From assembly GCF_000234665.1 (NCBI RefSeq), contig NC_018334.1, positions 124,001-188,000 on the forward strand: a DNA stretch of 64,000 bases, read 5' to 3'. The DNA is from Leishmania mexicana MHOM/GT/2001/U1103 (Eukaryota > Euglenozoa > Kinetoplastea > Trypanosomatida > Trypanosomatidae). A model generated the notes under the pieces. It saw only the letters and a program-made list of their open reading frames with translations, was not told where the DNA came from and did not search any database. Within the stretch, counting starts at the first letter, position 1, and each line of letters starts with the position of its first letter. Of this stretch, positions 22,773 to 34,839 are shown piece by piece. A program made the translations under genes and the position numbers.

Positions 22773-22872
22773 NNNNNNNNNNNNNNNNNNNNNNNNNNNN
22801 NNNNNNNNNNNNNNNNNNNNNNNNNNNNNNNNNNNNNNNNNNNNNNNNNNNNNNNNNNNNNNNNNNNNNNNN
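22773..22872. other. Assembly gap (100 N)
   Basis: Exactly 100 N, the usual placeholder for a gap of unknown size. It sits where repeat unit 1 ends and cuts off an SMP-like gene on its right side. Confidence 0.98.
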
Positions 22873-22912
22873 CCTTCGGCTGCTTGGTCTCCTTCGAGTT
22901 GCAGCACCCCAT
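22873..22912 (-). CDS. SMP-like acylated protein, 5' fragment only
   Basis: Only the first 13 codons are present before the gap: MGCCNSKETKQPK. Gly2 with Ser6 matches the N-myristoylation consensus and Cys3/Cys4 are typical palmitoylation sites. Trypanosomatid small myristoylated proteins (SMPs) and some short calpain-related proteins begin this way and are encoded among calpain-like genes, the setting seen here. SMP family members are flagellar or plasma-membrane proteins. The rest of the gene lies in the gap, so length and exact family cannot be judged. The initiating ATG is at 22912. Confidence 0.6.
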
Positions 22913-23079
22913 TCTCTCTCGGCACCGTTTGTGCAGATCGTCAAGACAATGGTACACGGAATGGGGAGGCAGTACAGTAAAGTACCGTGCGTGTGTGTGT
23001 GTGGTGTGCGTACAAGGGATGTATGCGGGGGATTCCTGCTGACACATTGTGCGCGAGGAGTAAAAATGCGTGAGCATTT
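22913..23079. other. 5' flank of the SMP-like gene, unique sequence
   Basis: A 167-base stretch not found in the neighbouring repeat units, with a GT-rich run near 22988-23012. It links the SMP-like start to the left end of repeat unit 2. Confidence 0.5.
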
Positions 23080-25414
23080 CCGTTCATTCGCCATTGTCGG
23101 AGAGAGAGACAGAGCGGGAGGAGGGAAAGTGGTACACGGAGGCCGAGAGCGCCTCAGCATATTTGTCTCCGGCGATTTCGACATCTCGCATGTCGGCAGC
23201 CGTGCCCCCCTACACCGCGGGGCCACACGGGCAGGAAGCAAGCACGTCTCTCCACAAGCGCATGCGTGCATGAATACACCTGCACTCGGGTACGGACGAG
23301 GGTGCAGACCCACGTGTCCTTCTAGTCTTTTGCCTCCCCTCTCACTATGGCAATTAGTGTCCGTTCAGGCATTTATGTCACATCACGGTTCTCCTCATGT
23401 CCGCTGGCCGCTGACAGCACAGCAGTACAACTCGCAGTGAAAAACGCGTGAAAGCTGCGTCATGCCGTCACGAAGCACCGCATAGCCGGCAATACCGTAG
23501 ACAAAACAATTTTCGAGAGCAGAGAACAGAAAGCGTGTTCAACGTACAAGTCACCGGCACACTCGGCACACAGTCCAGAGAGTCGGACACGCACAGTCCC
23601 GCTCACTGCGCTGCCGCACCTTCACCGTTGGCGGGGCCATGTCCCCACCGCAGTACCGTGATGCCGGCTTGCTCGGTTGCCCGCTTCGCGCGCGGGGCTC
23701 CCCATCCGCCCAATGCCGACGGCCGCCTGGTGCGCCGTCGCGTGCGCGCTGCGGCACACGGGCACCGTTCGTCCCGAGCACCCCCGGCGCTCCCGCACAG
23801 CGCGGCCAACCATGGGTCACCCAGCGCAAAGCGCAACCGCACAGACGGCAGCCGCACCGCATCCAGGAGCCGCCACAGTCCACCAGCAGCAATCGCCACG
23901 GGCCCGGCCCTCAGCCACTGTCGTCGCAGCACACACCCCAGTGGTTCCATTGTCAGGTTGCCCATCAGCTCCGCGAGCAACCTCCTGACGCCGCCTCCCC
24001 CAACGCAGACACCGCTCGCATCCCCGTCGAAAGCCGCCCCGGCAGCACCTGGGGGCCACTGCCGCTTCGCCGCCGTTGGAGAGCGACACCCAGCCGGCAT
24101 GCCGCCGGAATCGCCGACCTCCGCCGCCTCAACACCTGCCTGCAGCCCACATGCCGTCGATCTGCGCACTGGCTCGCTCACTCCTAGCACACCGCCGCCC
24201 ACCAGGAGCAGCCAGCCGGCCCCGCTGTCTCCGTCGGCATCGCCCCAGCGCCTCATCCTCACACCACCGGCATCGCTATCGCTCACACGGGGCCCCCGCC
24301 CCTCACGCATAGGTGCCGGCGAAAGCGATGCCTTCCGGTCCGCCACACCACCAACGCCGCACACCGCGCCGGACACCACGCCCCCATGCCGCCGATGGAC
24401 AGCACCGCCGCGTGCGGGTCCATCGCCAGGTCCCTCCTGCCCGCCAACAGCCGGCCCCGATCTCAGAGACTGCCACGCTGCGCCCACCCTGTCGCGCTCC
24501 AGATGCTCTGCCGCAGTCGCCCCCCGATTCCCGCGAGCTGCCGGCACCCCCACCAGCGGTACAGCGGCGCGTGCGGGTGCCGGCTGCCACGGGACGCGTG
24601 CAACAGCGCGCCCGCTCCATTCCGCTGCCTCGCCCTCCTCCTGTCCGCTCCCGCCGTCCCCCACTCCCTCCCCCATCCCGTGCTCGACCCGTGGCAGTGG
24701 CACCCCGATCTCCCGCTCCCCTGCCAGCGTCGGCCCCCTTCGGCCCGTCTCACCGTCCCATGCGCCTGCTCCCGGTCAAGCATCAGGGCCACGGGGTCCA
24801 TCCTCCGCTCGTCCCGGGAGCGCACGCCGCCGACGGGGAGCCCGCACGAAAACAGCGCCCGAGTGAGGACGCAGTCCACGACGCCCCTCAAGGCCAGCGC
24901 TCCGTCGCGGCTCCCTCCATGCAGCGCCGCGGGTCGTCGGGAGCACGACGATGAGGGTCCGCACCGCGTACCAGCCTGGGCAATACGGGTCGGCAATGAG
25001 GATGTGGACAGGGCGGGTGCTCAGCAGGGCCCACGTCACGCCGCCCTCGAGCAAATGGCACCGGCAGCGCTGGGCGGCGGTGGCATCTCCATAGCAACGA
25101 CGACCACAGCGTCCACGCACTCCGGTCCGCGGCGTCCGCGGCAAACGGCGCCGCAGTTACTTTCGACGCGACAAGCAGTGCCCAATCCGCCCCACCGTGG
25201 ATGCCCAGTACAGCAGGTGCTACAACGCCAACCACCCCGCTGATCGAACACGGAGGAGGCAACGGACACGAGCGCACGCGAGTCCTCTTTCGTCAGTACA
25301 GAGGAAAGCGACCGACCACCTCAACGGCGGCGACACACACGCCCTCCCAGTCCAGCCCCCGCTCGTCAGAGGTCCGTATCCGCTCCTTCTCCCGGCAGCC
25401 GGCGCGGGCGCCTT

Positions 25415-25625
25415 CCACCGACCACCTCGCAGCCGCCTCCAGCCAGCTGCCGCACGGAAGGGCCCTCCACGCCACGGGCGCACTCCCCCGACACCCGCAA
25501 TCCGCGCACCGGCGCACAGCGGAGGAGGGGCCCCCTCCGCACCGGCACGCCCCCTACAGCGTCCGAGAGGGGTCGCAGAACGGAGGTCGACCAGTGGGCC
25601 CGGCATCACCGGCTGCAGCGCATAC
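25415..25625. repeat. ~260-bp direct repeat, internal copy 'a' of unit 2 (35-bp deletion)
   Basis: Matches 17125-17385 except that about 35 bases between two CCGGCA motifs are missing, as expected from a short-repeat deletion. Confidence 0.75.
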
Positions 25626-26027
25626 AAGCCCGTCCGCAGGCACCGGCACACTCGCCCGCAGGCCCGCAGCGGAGAGGACGAGGCAGCCAGGAGACGGCGG
25701 GCGCGCCAGTGCCCCGTCAGCATCCACTCACCAACGCGCACGCACGCACCACAGCACACAAACACACACGCATGCGCACGCGTCAGCGACTCCGCCCGTG
25801 CACCGCGCACACACCGCGCGAGTCCGCCGCATCGCTTCCGTGCATGCACGCCTGCCATCCCAGCACAGGCAGCCGAGCCTCCGCAGCCGGCGAGCGTCCT
25901 CCCGCAGCAAGTGCTCGGCAACACACCCGCACTCGCACGCACCTCGCGGGCCCCACGTCGCAGTGCGTCACCGTGCAGTGGCGTGTGCATCCGACGGCTC
26001 ACCGTCAACGCACGCCGGCAGAGCCAC

Positions 26028-26271
26028 CGCAGCTGCGCCGGCATCCGCACAAACGCGCAGGGATCAGCCCAGGCACAGCACACCGCTCGCGCCCGTGCAG
26101 CCCGTCCACGTCGCTGCGGCGTGTCCCCACAGCCTCCCCAAAGTGCACCGGGTCGGACGCATCCCGCGTGCCCTCCGGTCCACGCACCCCGACGTGCACG
26201 AGCGGTACGCCCGCAACGCGTACGGCGGTGCGGCACAAGGCACTCCCCCCCCTACAGCTACCGGCCACGGC
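26028..26271. other. ~244-bp segment unique to repeat unit 2
   Basis: Units 1 and 3 read continuously through AGCCACGGCAGCGATGCGAC, whereas unit 2 carries about 244 extra bases between GAGCCACCGCA and GGCCACGGCAGTGATGC. The ends resemble each other (GCCAC-GCA), so this is either an insertion in unit 2 or a short-repeat deletion in units 1 and 3. No gene is seen in it. Confidence 0.75.
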
Positions 26272-27064
26272 AGTGATGCGACGATACTAGGAGGCGACGC
26301 CACCACCAGCGCGCCAGCCGCGCGGGCAATCCGGAAAGCAGCACACCGCACCGCATGCGGCAGCATCACATGCACCGGCAGCAGCGCCACCTGTCCCGCC
26401 CACCGCGCACAGACAGATGTCGGCGGTGCCTCTGCCCGCATCCCGCCTGCCCAGTCTGCCGGAGCGCGTACCGCTGCCGGCCCATGGGTGTATCCCCGTT
26501 TTGGTGTGCGGGGGGTCGCGCTCACCCCGGCGGTGTCGCTCCCCATCCTCGTGCCTCGCCATGAAGCACGCATGAGACAAGCGCCAAGGCGCAGCAGAGA
26601 AGAGAGGGGCAGACGAGGAGGAGTGAGCGCACATGGAGGCGGCGTCGCCGCGAGGCACACACACGCACGCACATAGCACAGCCGCGCCGCTGGCAGCAGC
26701 AAGGTGCTCGCCGCACCCCCTACCCCTCCCCTCGCAGAAGGGGGGCGAGCCCAGTGCCGGCGCGCACGCCGTCGGCGTCGCCCAGCGGACGTCACGAGAG
26801 CGCGAGTGCGAGAGAGGCATAACGAACAGAGCCGCGCGCGGGGGACGTAACACAGAAGGAAAGACAAAGCGAGAAAAAAGGGGGCGAGAGGCACGCGCAC
26901 GCACGCGCTCCGCCGTCCCGGGCCGACGCAAACGCGAGCCGTCGCGGCGAGACGAAAGCGTCACACCGCGTCACGGCCCGGCGCGCGTGCTCCGCCCCTC
27001 TCGTTTGGAGAGTTGGCGGTCTGCGGTTGGCGTGGCTGCCGGACGCACAGCGGCACTTGCCGGC

Positions 27065-27545
27065 GTCACACCACACCGACACGTCCACAAACACACGAGC
27101 TCAGGCACAGCGCACCCGCCTCCGTTGCACCACGGCTGCATCCCGGTCGCCATGGACGCACCGCCTCCCGCGCATCCGGGGCATGCGCCTCACCGGCACA
27201 TCCTGTGCGTGCTCGTCCCCTCCTCGCGTGCGTGCGGCGCTAGCAGCGCAAGGCGGAGACAAGGGTGCACGGCATGCCTCCGTCCACGCGGGGCGCGACC
27301 ACGGTCCTGCTCGAGGGCGGAAGCGGCGACGTCAGTCGCGTGGGTAACAGGGGGTGGCCTAGGTGCATGCCGGGCGAGCGCAGAGAGGAGGTTGGCCAGC
27401 CGCAGGTCAGGGCCTTTTGAGACCCTGTGCTCTGCCGGCACACGCCATGCCTCCCCCTCACACGCCTCAAGCCGCGGCATGCCGTAATACAGGGTAGACA
27501 CTCTCCACACCCGCGTCGGGAGGACTCGGTGGTGTGACGAGGCAC
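27065..27545 (-). mobile_element. SIDER-like degenerate retroposon in unit 2
   Basis: The unit 2 copy of the element at 18590-19066, with the same ordered motifs and a few substitutions (for example CATGCCGGGC for CATCCCGGGC near 27366, and TAATACAGGGT for TTATGCGGTGT near 27484). Confidence 0.6.
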
Positions 27546-29151
27546 CCAAACAAACAACGCAGAGGAAGATACGACACAGGAAAGGCAAAGAGATAATAAA
27601 GACTCAGCAAGCAAACTGAGGCACACACACACGCACGCACGCACGCGGACGCAGGCAGACAGTCGAACACCGAACACGTCCTTCACCAGCGGAGGGCAGA
27701 GAGAGAGGAGAGCGCGGAGCGGCGGGTGCGGCCACGATAGCGGGAATATATACGAAAACAACAGCAACAAAACTATGTGGTGCAGGGAGTGCGCGCGACG
27801 GCTTCACAGCGTCGTGGTGCCGCCATCCTCGCCCTCTGAGTCCGAGCGCCGCGGGGAGCCGTCGCAGCAGGGGAGGGGCGCCATGGTGGCGGCATCCACT
27901 GAGCAAGGAGGTGGACGACTACAGGGGCGCGGGCACACGCACACACGCGCACGCCGTGCGGCACAGTAGCCCATCGAGGGGAGGCGCGGGTCGAAACGAA
28001 ACCGGAAACAAGCGAGAGACGGAGAGGAGCGCAGCGCGCGGTCGTCAGGATGGCTCCAGAGAGCAGCAACGCGCAAGCGCCACGCGCACATGCCCGACGT
28101 CACGTTGCCTCCGCAGCTGCATCGGAGCCGCCTCCGACTTACCACACGTCTCGCCGGCCCCGCACTCCCCTGCACGCCGGGGGTGCCCTCCTGTGCAGCA
28201 GCGGGTGCTTACGCGTGCGCGCACACGTAGGGCGTGCATGCCTCGCGAAGAAGAGCAAGACTGCCATCGCCCCCTCTGGCGTTGCGTGTGCACCGGTGTG
28301 TCGCCTGCACCCGCCACCACACCAGCGCACCCCGTCTCCCCTCGAGCAGTCCGTGCGGTGTGCGCCAGGGGGTGAGGCAGACACGCGAGGGCGGCGGCCA
28401 CCGCGGACGCGAGAGACACACCACCGAGACGCGGTGCGGCGCTGCGCCTCCCGCCGCTCTCTCAAGCGCGTCCGTCTGATCACCCCCCTGCCCTCCGCGC
28501 CCCCTCGCCGCCCTCGCCGCCACGCTCCGTCGCATTCCTGCGGTCACCGTCTGGCCCTGGCGGCGGCCGTCGCATCCCCTCGCTGCCCCTCTCGCACTCT
28601 CGGCTCACAAAGGGTCGTCGGTGCGCCCGTCCCCGCTAACGGTGCGTCGCCCACTGCAGAGCGCACGGCGCCGTGCAGTGCAGCACAGGCAAAAGCGGAC
28701 GGAGCGGCGGGCACGGCGCAGAGGACACGCGCAGGAGAGGACGAGGACGGCCACGCAGAAACCGTCATCACGCCAGCACGCGCACTCAACAGCGAAGCCA
28801 CATCGACACTCGACAGGTAGTCCGCACGCACCGACAGCCGCGCAGCACCACGCAAACGAGGAAGCCGACGCCGCAGCGCAGAAAGCGAGAGGGGCTCCTC
28901 GGGACGTGCGTGCAGGGTGCGCGTGCGCCGCTGCACCACATCGCCAACGCGTCACCCGCGCCGCACACGCACGCACGAGGCGGCGGCGAGAGAGAGGGTG
29001 CCGGCGAAAGGCCGAGGCCACCGTCCGCAGCCTCCGCGCCCTCCGTCTGTCCCGACGGCAGCAGCTCACCCGGCCCCTCCACGGCGACGCCTCGGTGGAG
29101 CTGCCGCGCTGCCGTTAAGTTCCACCGTGCAATCCTGCCGCACTCTCCCTC

Positions 29152-29778
29152 CTACTCCATTTCCTTATACTCCTCCTCCTCTGGCATTGACTCTTCCTCC
29201 TCCATCTCCTCCGTATACTCCTTCGACTCCTCACTCTCACCGGATTCCCCGAGTTGCCACGGGAGCAGCAGGAAGATGAGGTCGAGGATATCCAGCACCC
29301 AGGCGCACAAAATTAGACCGAAGCCAGTGCCGAAATTGTAGGCTATACTCAGCTTTTCACACTTTGGATCCTTGATTCGGTAAGTCACCACCATGAGCAC
29401 CCAGACAACACCAGCGGTGACAGCACCGACGATGTTCAGCGCCAGGCAGACCCAGCGGAAGAGTGCGCAGAAGTACAGCAAAAGGAAGCCGAAGAGGAAC
29501 GCAAAGCCGTACACGAAGATGGAGATGATAGCGAACGCCTCAGCAGCGCGGAAGTTGTCCCGGAGGCGCGGGCAGAGCGCCCACTGGAAGTCCGACGTGA
29601 TGGTAATCTTGGGCTTTCGGCAATCATCCTTTCCACCCCACAACGTGACGCATAGCCTCCAGCCAAAGCTGAAGTCCGGTTTTATGTAAAACATATCGAC
29701 TCCCGTGCCGATCATCACGAACACGAACGCGATGAGCTGGAGCACCACGTAGACGATGACGCCGAGCTTCACCGCCAT
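29152..29778 (-). CDS. Amastin-like surface protein, copy 2
   Basis: A 208-residue amastin with the same four-helix layout as the copy starting at 21006 and the signature CVTLWGGKDDC at residues 43-53. The first helix is almost unchanged, but the presumed extracellular loop differs at many positions, beginning right after FYIKP and continuing past the signature. The C terminus ends in a strongly acidic Glu-rich tail of about 30 residues that copy 1 lacks. The ATG at 29778 is preceded by the same splice signal as in the other copies. Such a tail, if cytosolic as in the usual amastin topology, could contact other proteins; that is inference. Confidence 0.93.
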   Translation of the reverse strand: MAVKLGVIVYVVLQLIAFVFVMIGTGVDMFYIKPDFSFGWRLCVTLWGGKDDCRKPKITITSDFQWALCPRLRDNFRAAEAFAIISIFVYGFAFLFGFLLLYFCALFRWVCLALNIVGAVTAGVVWVLMVVTYRIKDPKCEKLSIAYNFGTGFGLILCAWVLDILDLIFLLLPWQLGESGESEESKEYTEEMEEEESMPEEEEYKEME

Positions 29779-29801
29779 TTTCGAGACCGCACAACGCAGA
29801 G

Positions 29802-29822
29802 CTGAGAGAGGCGAGGCGGAGG
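29802..29822 (-). promoter_or_regulatory. Candidate trans-splicing signal of amastin copy 2
   Basis: Same pyrimidine tract and AG (29802-29803) as upstream of amastin copy 1, 24 bases before the ATG. Confidence 0.6.
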
Positions 29823-31289
29823 CACACAGCACAAAGGGCGAGGCGCAGGGTCTGGGGGTCGAGACGGCGCAACAGAGCGGGCGAGGAGGGCGCGGGGTGC
29901 AGGCCGGAGACAGCGAGGGAGAGCCTTGACAGCACATGCACATGTGCGTTGCGTCGACGTTCATGCGCGCGTTGTCGGTGTGCGGTGGGGGGTGCGCGCG
30001 TGTTGTGAGAGGGCGCAGACGGACAGGGGCGAGGAGAGAGAGGAGGGGACAGAGACACAGAGAGTGGGGAGGCAGGGGGAGGTCACAGGCAGCGGAGACT
30101 GCCAGGCGTGCGCAGCGGGGGCAGATGCGCCGTTGGCTGGCATGCGCACAAACAAAAAGCATCAGGAAAGGAGGCCCGGGCATGTGCCGCGCGCCGCACG
30201 GCGAGGACGAGGGGGAGAGAGTGCAACGACACGCAGGCGCACAGCACACCGCCCGGTGCCTCCGGCTGCGTCCTTCTCGCTTCCGCGTCGCCAAACGAGC
30301 GCCTGCGCGGCCACGATGGAGACCCGTGCGCAGGCGAGGCGGGCCGCCACGGCGTGCGGGCGGGCGGCATGCAGCACCGCCACCACGCACCGTCGCACCC
30401 GAGCACCGGCCCGCACAGCAGAACACACACCGACCACAGCAGCGCCGGGGGAGACACCAGCACACAAGCACACAGACCCCGTCGCGGCACACAGCAGGCA
30501 GGGGCACGGCGGCTGCGCAGACGGGCCCAACACGCACAGACACCGCACCGCAGCAGCCCCGCACCACACCACAGACAGACGTCAGCAGCGAGCAGGGGGT
30601 GTGAGACGCAGCCACACCGTGTGCGCGCGATGCGCCGACGAAGGCGCCGGTGCCAGTCGCAGCACGCGAGGGGGCCCTGCATCCGTGTACACGCCCCTCC
30701 GCCCAGACACACACGCGCTCGCACACACACACCACCCGCGCTCACCCATCACGTCCTCACTTCACAGCGCGCCTACAGCCAGCGCCACCGGGAGGCGCAG
30801 CGCACAGGCCTGCCGCCGAGCACCCACGCACACCCTGCGCGATCGCCCAGCGCCATGTCCCGCAGCGCCGCACAGCCCTCAGCAGCTTCGCAGCCGTGCG
30901 CCTTCCCGCACAGACACCGCGCCCGTCACAGGCGGCAAGCAGCTCATCCAAGCCGCCTCCGTCCCGGCACACCGCGTCCACACACACCTCCCCGCAGAGA
31001 GCCTCCACGGAATCCATGAGGTGCCCCTACGCCGGCGAGAGCCGCTCCAGTCGCCGCCCGGTCAGCAGGTCCACGTAGAGGTCCAGAGCAGGGGCAGCAG
31101 CGTGTGCGCCACGGCCATCGGCACCGGCCGCAGCCCCGCCACGGTATCGCACCTGCGGCATCCGCGCAGCCACGCGTGTCCGGCTCACGCCCATCGACAG
31201 GCGATCCGCCGCGTTCCCGGCCGACCACTGCAGCGCCACCGTCGTTGCTGGCACCGCTGCCGCACCCGCTCCTTCTCCCGGCAGCCGGC

Positions 31290-31555
31290 GCGGGCGCCTT
31301 CCACCGACCACCTCGCAGCCGCCTCCAGCCAGCTGCCGCACGGAAGGGCCCTCCACGCCACGGGCGCACTCCCCCGACACCCGCAATCCGCGCACCGGCG
31401 CACAGCGGAGGAGGGGCCCCCTCCGCACCGGCAACACCGCAGCCGCCTACGGCGCACACCGCTCCGGCACGCCCCCTACAGCGTCCGAGAGGGGTCGCAG
31501 AACGGAGGTCGACCAGTGGGCCCGGCATCATCGGCTGCAGCGCATACAAGCCCGT
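31290..31555. repeat. ~260-bp direct repeat at the unit 2 / unit 3 junction
   Basis: Upstream sequence is of the terminal type (GTTGCTGGCACCGCTGCCGC), while the repeat itself is of the internal type. A single copy therefore replaces what would be a terminal copy followed by an internal one, the product expected from recombination between them. Confidence 0.8.
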
Positions 31556-32749
31556 CCGCAGGCACCGGCACACTCGCCCGCAGGCCTGCAGCGGAGAGGA
31601 CGAGGCAGCCAGGAGACGGCGGGCGCGCCAGTGCCCCGTCAGCATCCACTCACCAATGCGCACGCACGCACCACAGCACACAAACACACACGCATGCGCA
31701 CGCGTCAGCGACTCCGCCCGTGGACCGCGCACACACCGCGCGAGTCCGCCGCATCGCCCCCGTGCATGCACGCCTGCCATCCCAGCACAGGCAGCCGAGC
31801 CTCCGCAGCCGCCGAGCGTCCTCCCGCAGCAAGTGCTCGGCAACACACCCGCACTCGCACGCACCTCGCGGGCCCCACGTCGCAGTGCGTCACCGTGCAG
31901 TGGCGTGTGCATCCGACGGCTCACCGTCAACGCACGCCGGCAGAGCCACGGCAGCGATGCGACGTTACTAGGAGGCGACGCCACCACCAGCGCGCCAGCC
32001 GCGCGGGCATCCGGAAAGCAGCAAACCGCACCGCATGCGGCAGCATCACATGCACCGGCAGCAGCGCCACCTGTGCCGCCCACCGCGCACACACAGATGT
32101 CGGTGTTGCCTCTCCCCGCATCCCGCCTGCCCAGTCCGCCGGAGCGCGTACCGCTGCCGGCCCATGGGTCTCTCCCCGTTTTGGTGTGCGGGGGGTCGCG
32201 CTCACCCCGGCGGTGTCGCTCCCCATCCTCGTGCCTCGCCATGAAGCACGCATGAGACAAGCGCCAAGGCGCAGCAGAGAAGAGAGGGGCAGACGAGGAG
32301 GAGTGAGCGCACATGGAGGCGGCGTCGCCGCGAGGCACACACACACACGCACATAGCACAGCCGCGCCGCTGGCAGCAGCAAGGTGCTCGCCGCACCCCC
32401 TACCCCTCCCCTCGGAGAAGGGGGGGGCGAACCCAGTGCCGGCGCGCACGCCGTCGGCGTCGCCCAGCGGACGTCACGAGAGCGCGAGTGCGAGAGAGGC
32501 ATAACGAACGGAGCCGCGCACGGGGGGACGTAACACAGAAGGAAAGACAAAGCGAGAAAAAAGGGGGCGAGAGGCACGCGCACGCACGCGCTCCGCCGTC
32601 CCGGGCCGACGCAAACGGGAGCCGTCGCGGGGAGACGAAAGCGTCACACCGCGTCACGGCTCGGCGCGCGTGCTCCGCCCCTCTCGTTTGGAGAGTTGGC
32701 GGTCTGCGGTTGGCGTGGCTGCCGGACGCACAGCGGCACTTGCCGGCGT

Positions 32750-33232
32750 CACACCACACCGACACGTCCACAAACACACGAGCTCAGGCACAGCGCACCC
32801 GCCTCCGTTGCACCACGGCTGCATCCCGGTCGCCATGGACGCACCGCCTCCCGTGCATCCGGGGCATGCGCCTCACCGGCACATCCTGTGCGTGCTCGTC
32901 CCCTCCTCGCGTGCGTGCGGCGCTAGCAGCGCAAGGCGGAGACAAGGGTGCACGGCATGCCTCCGTCCACGCGGGGCGCGACCACGGTCCTGCTCGAGGG
33001 CGGAAGCGGCGACGTCAGTCGCGTGGGTAACAGGGGGTGGCCTAGGTGCATCCCGGGCGAGCGCAGAGAGGAGGTTGGCCAGCCGCAGGACAGGGCCTTT
33101 TGAGACCCTGTGCTCTGCCGGCAGATGCCATGCCTCCCCCCTCACACGCGTCAAGCCGCGGCATGCCGTTATGCGGTGTAGACACTCTCCACACCCGCGT
33201 CGGGAGGACTCCGTGGTGTGACGAGGCACCCA
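32750..33232 (-). mobile_element. SIDER-like degenerate retroposon in unit 3
   Basis: Third copy of the amastin-associated element, nearly identical to 18590-19066 and placed downstream of amastin copy 3. Confidence 0.6.
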
Positions 33233-34839
33233 AACAAACAACGCAGAGGAAGATACGACACAGGAAAGGCAAAGACATAATAAAGACTCAGCAAGCAAAC
33301 TGAGGCACACACACGCACGCACGCACGCACGCGGACGCAGGCAGACAGTCGAACACCGAACACGTCCTGCACCTGCGGAGGGCAGAGAGAGGAGAGCGCG
33401 GAGCGGCGGGTGCGGCCACGATAACGGGAATAGATAAGGAAACAACAGCAACAAAACTAGGTGGTGCAGGGAGTGCGCGCGACGGCTTCACAGCGTCGTG
33501 GTGGCGCCATCCTCGCCCTCTGAGTGCGAGCGCCGCGGTGAGCCGTCGCAGCAGGGCAGGGGCGCCATGGTGGCGGCATCCACTGACCAAGGGGGTGGAC
33601 GGTCACAGGGACGCGGGCACACGCACACACGCGCACGCCGTGCGGCACAGTAGCCAATCGAGGGGAGGCGCGGGTCGAAACGAAACCGGAAACAAGCGAG
33701 AGACGGAGAGGAGCGCAGTGCGCGGTCGTCAGGACGGCTCCAGAGAGCAGCAACGCGCAAGCGCCACGCGCACATGCACGACGTCACGTCGCCTCCGCCT
33801 TCCTACACGTCTCGCCGGCCCCGCACTCCCCTGCACGCCGGGGGTGCCCTCCTGTGCACCAGCGGGTGCTTACGCGTGCGCGCACACGTAGGGCGTGCAT
33901 GAGGAGCGAAGAAGAGCAAGACCTGCAGTCGGCCCCTCTGGCGTTTCGTGTGCACCGGTGTGTCGCCTGCACCCGCCACCACACCAGCGCACCCCGTCTC
34001 CCCTCGAGCAGTCCGTGCGGTGTGCGCCAGGGGGTGAGGCAGACACGCAAGGGCGGCGGCCACCGCGGAGGCGAGAGAGACACCACAGAGACGCGGTGCG
34101 GCGCTGCGCCTCCCGCCGCTCTCTCAAGTGCGTCCGTCTCTCCCCCTGCCCTCCCCGCACCCCTCGCCGCCCTCGCCGCCACGCTCCGTCGCATTCCCGC
34201 GGTCACCGTCCGGCCCTGGCGGCGGCCGTGCCATCCCCTCGCTGCCCCTCTCGCGCTCTCGGCTCACAAAGGGTCGTCGGGCGGGCGAGCCTGAGCGCAG
34301 GGTCGTCGGTGCGCCCGTCCCCGCTAACGGTGCGTCGCCCACTGCAGAGCGCACGGCGTCGGGCAGCGCAGCACAGGCAAAAGCGGACGGAGCGGCGGGC
34401 ACGGCGCAGAGGGCACGCGCAGGAGAGGACGAGGACGGCCACGCAGAAACCGTCATCACGCCAGCACGCGCACTCGACAGCGAAACGACATCAACACTCG
34501 ACAGGGAGCGCGCACGCACCGACAGCCGCGCAGCACCACGCGAGCGGGGAAACAGACGCCGCAGCGCAGAAACCGAGAGGGGCTCCTCGGGACGTGCGGG
34601 CAGGGTGCGCGTGCGCCGCTGCACCGCATCGCCAACGGGTCACCCGCGCCGCGCACGCACGCACGAGGCGGCGGCGAGAGAGAGGGTGCCGGCGAAAGGC
34701 CGAGGCCAGCGTCCGAAGCCTCCGCGCCCTCCGTCTGTCCCGTCGGGATCAGCTCACCCGGCCACTCCACCACGACGCCTCGGTGGAGCTACCGCGCGGA
34801 TGTCAAGTTCGACCGTCCGTTCCTGTCGCACTCTCCCTC

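Larger units (their letters stand above)
23080..31263. repeat. Amastin repeat unit 2 (~8.2 kb)
   Basis: Near-identical to unit 1 from its left end, with two main length differences: a ~244-bp segment at 26028-26271 absent from units 1 and 3, and about 330 bp near 27617-27945 that unit 1 lacks but unit 3 has. It also lacks about 35 bp in its internal ~260-bp repeat. At 31263 the sequence stops resembling the end of unit 1 and jumps into the internal part of a unit (the 17095 position), which marks the start of unit 3. No gene other than the amastin is supported. Confidence 0.88.

Noticed and set aside
21154..22980. Very long plus-strand open frames (up to ~680 codons) in the amastin spacers
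   Set aside because: They are rich in Arg, His, Pro, Thr and Ala, overlap open frames in most other frames, run through a gap, and change with each repeat. They reflect the scarcity of stop codons in GC-rich DNA and oppose the direction of all supported genes.
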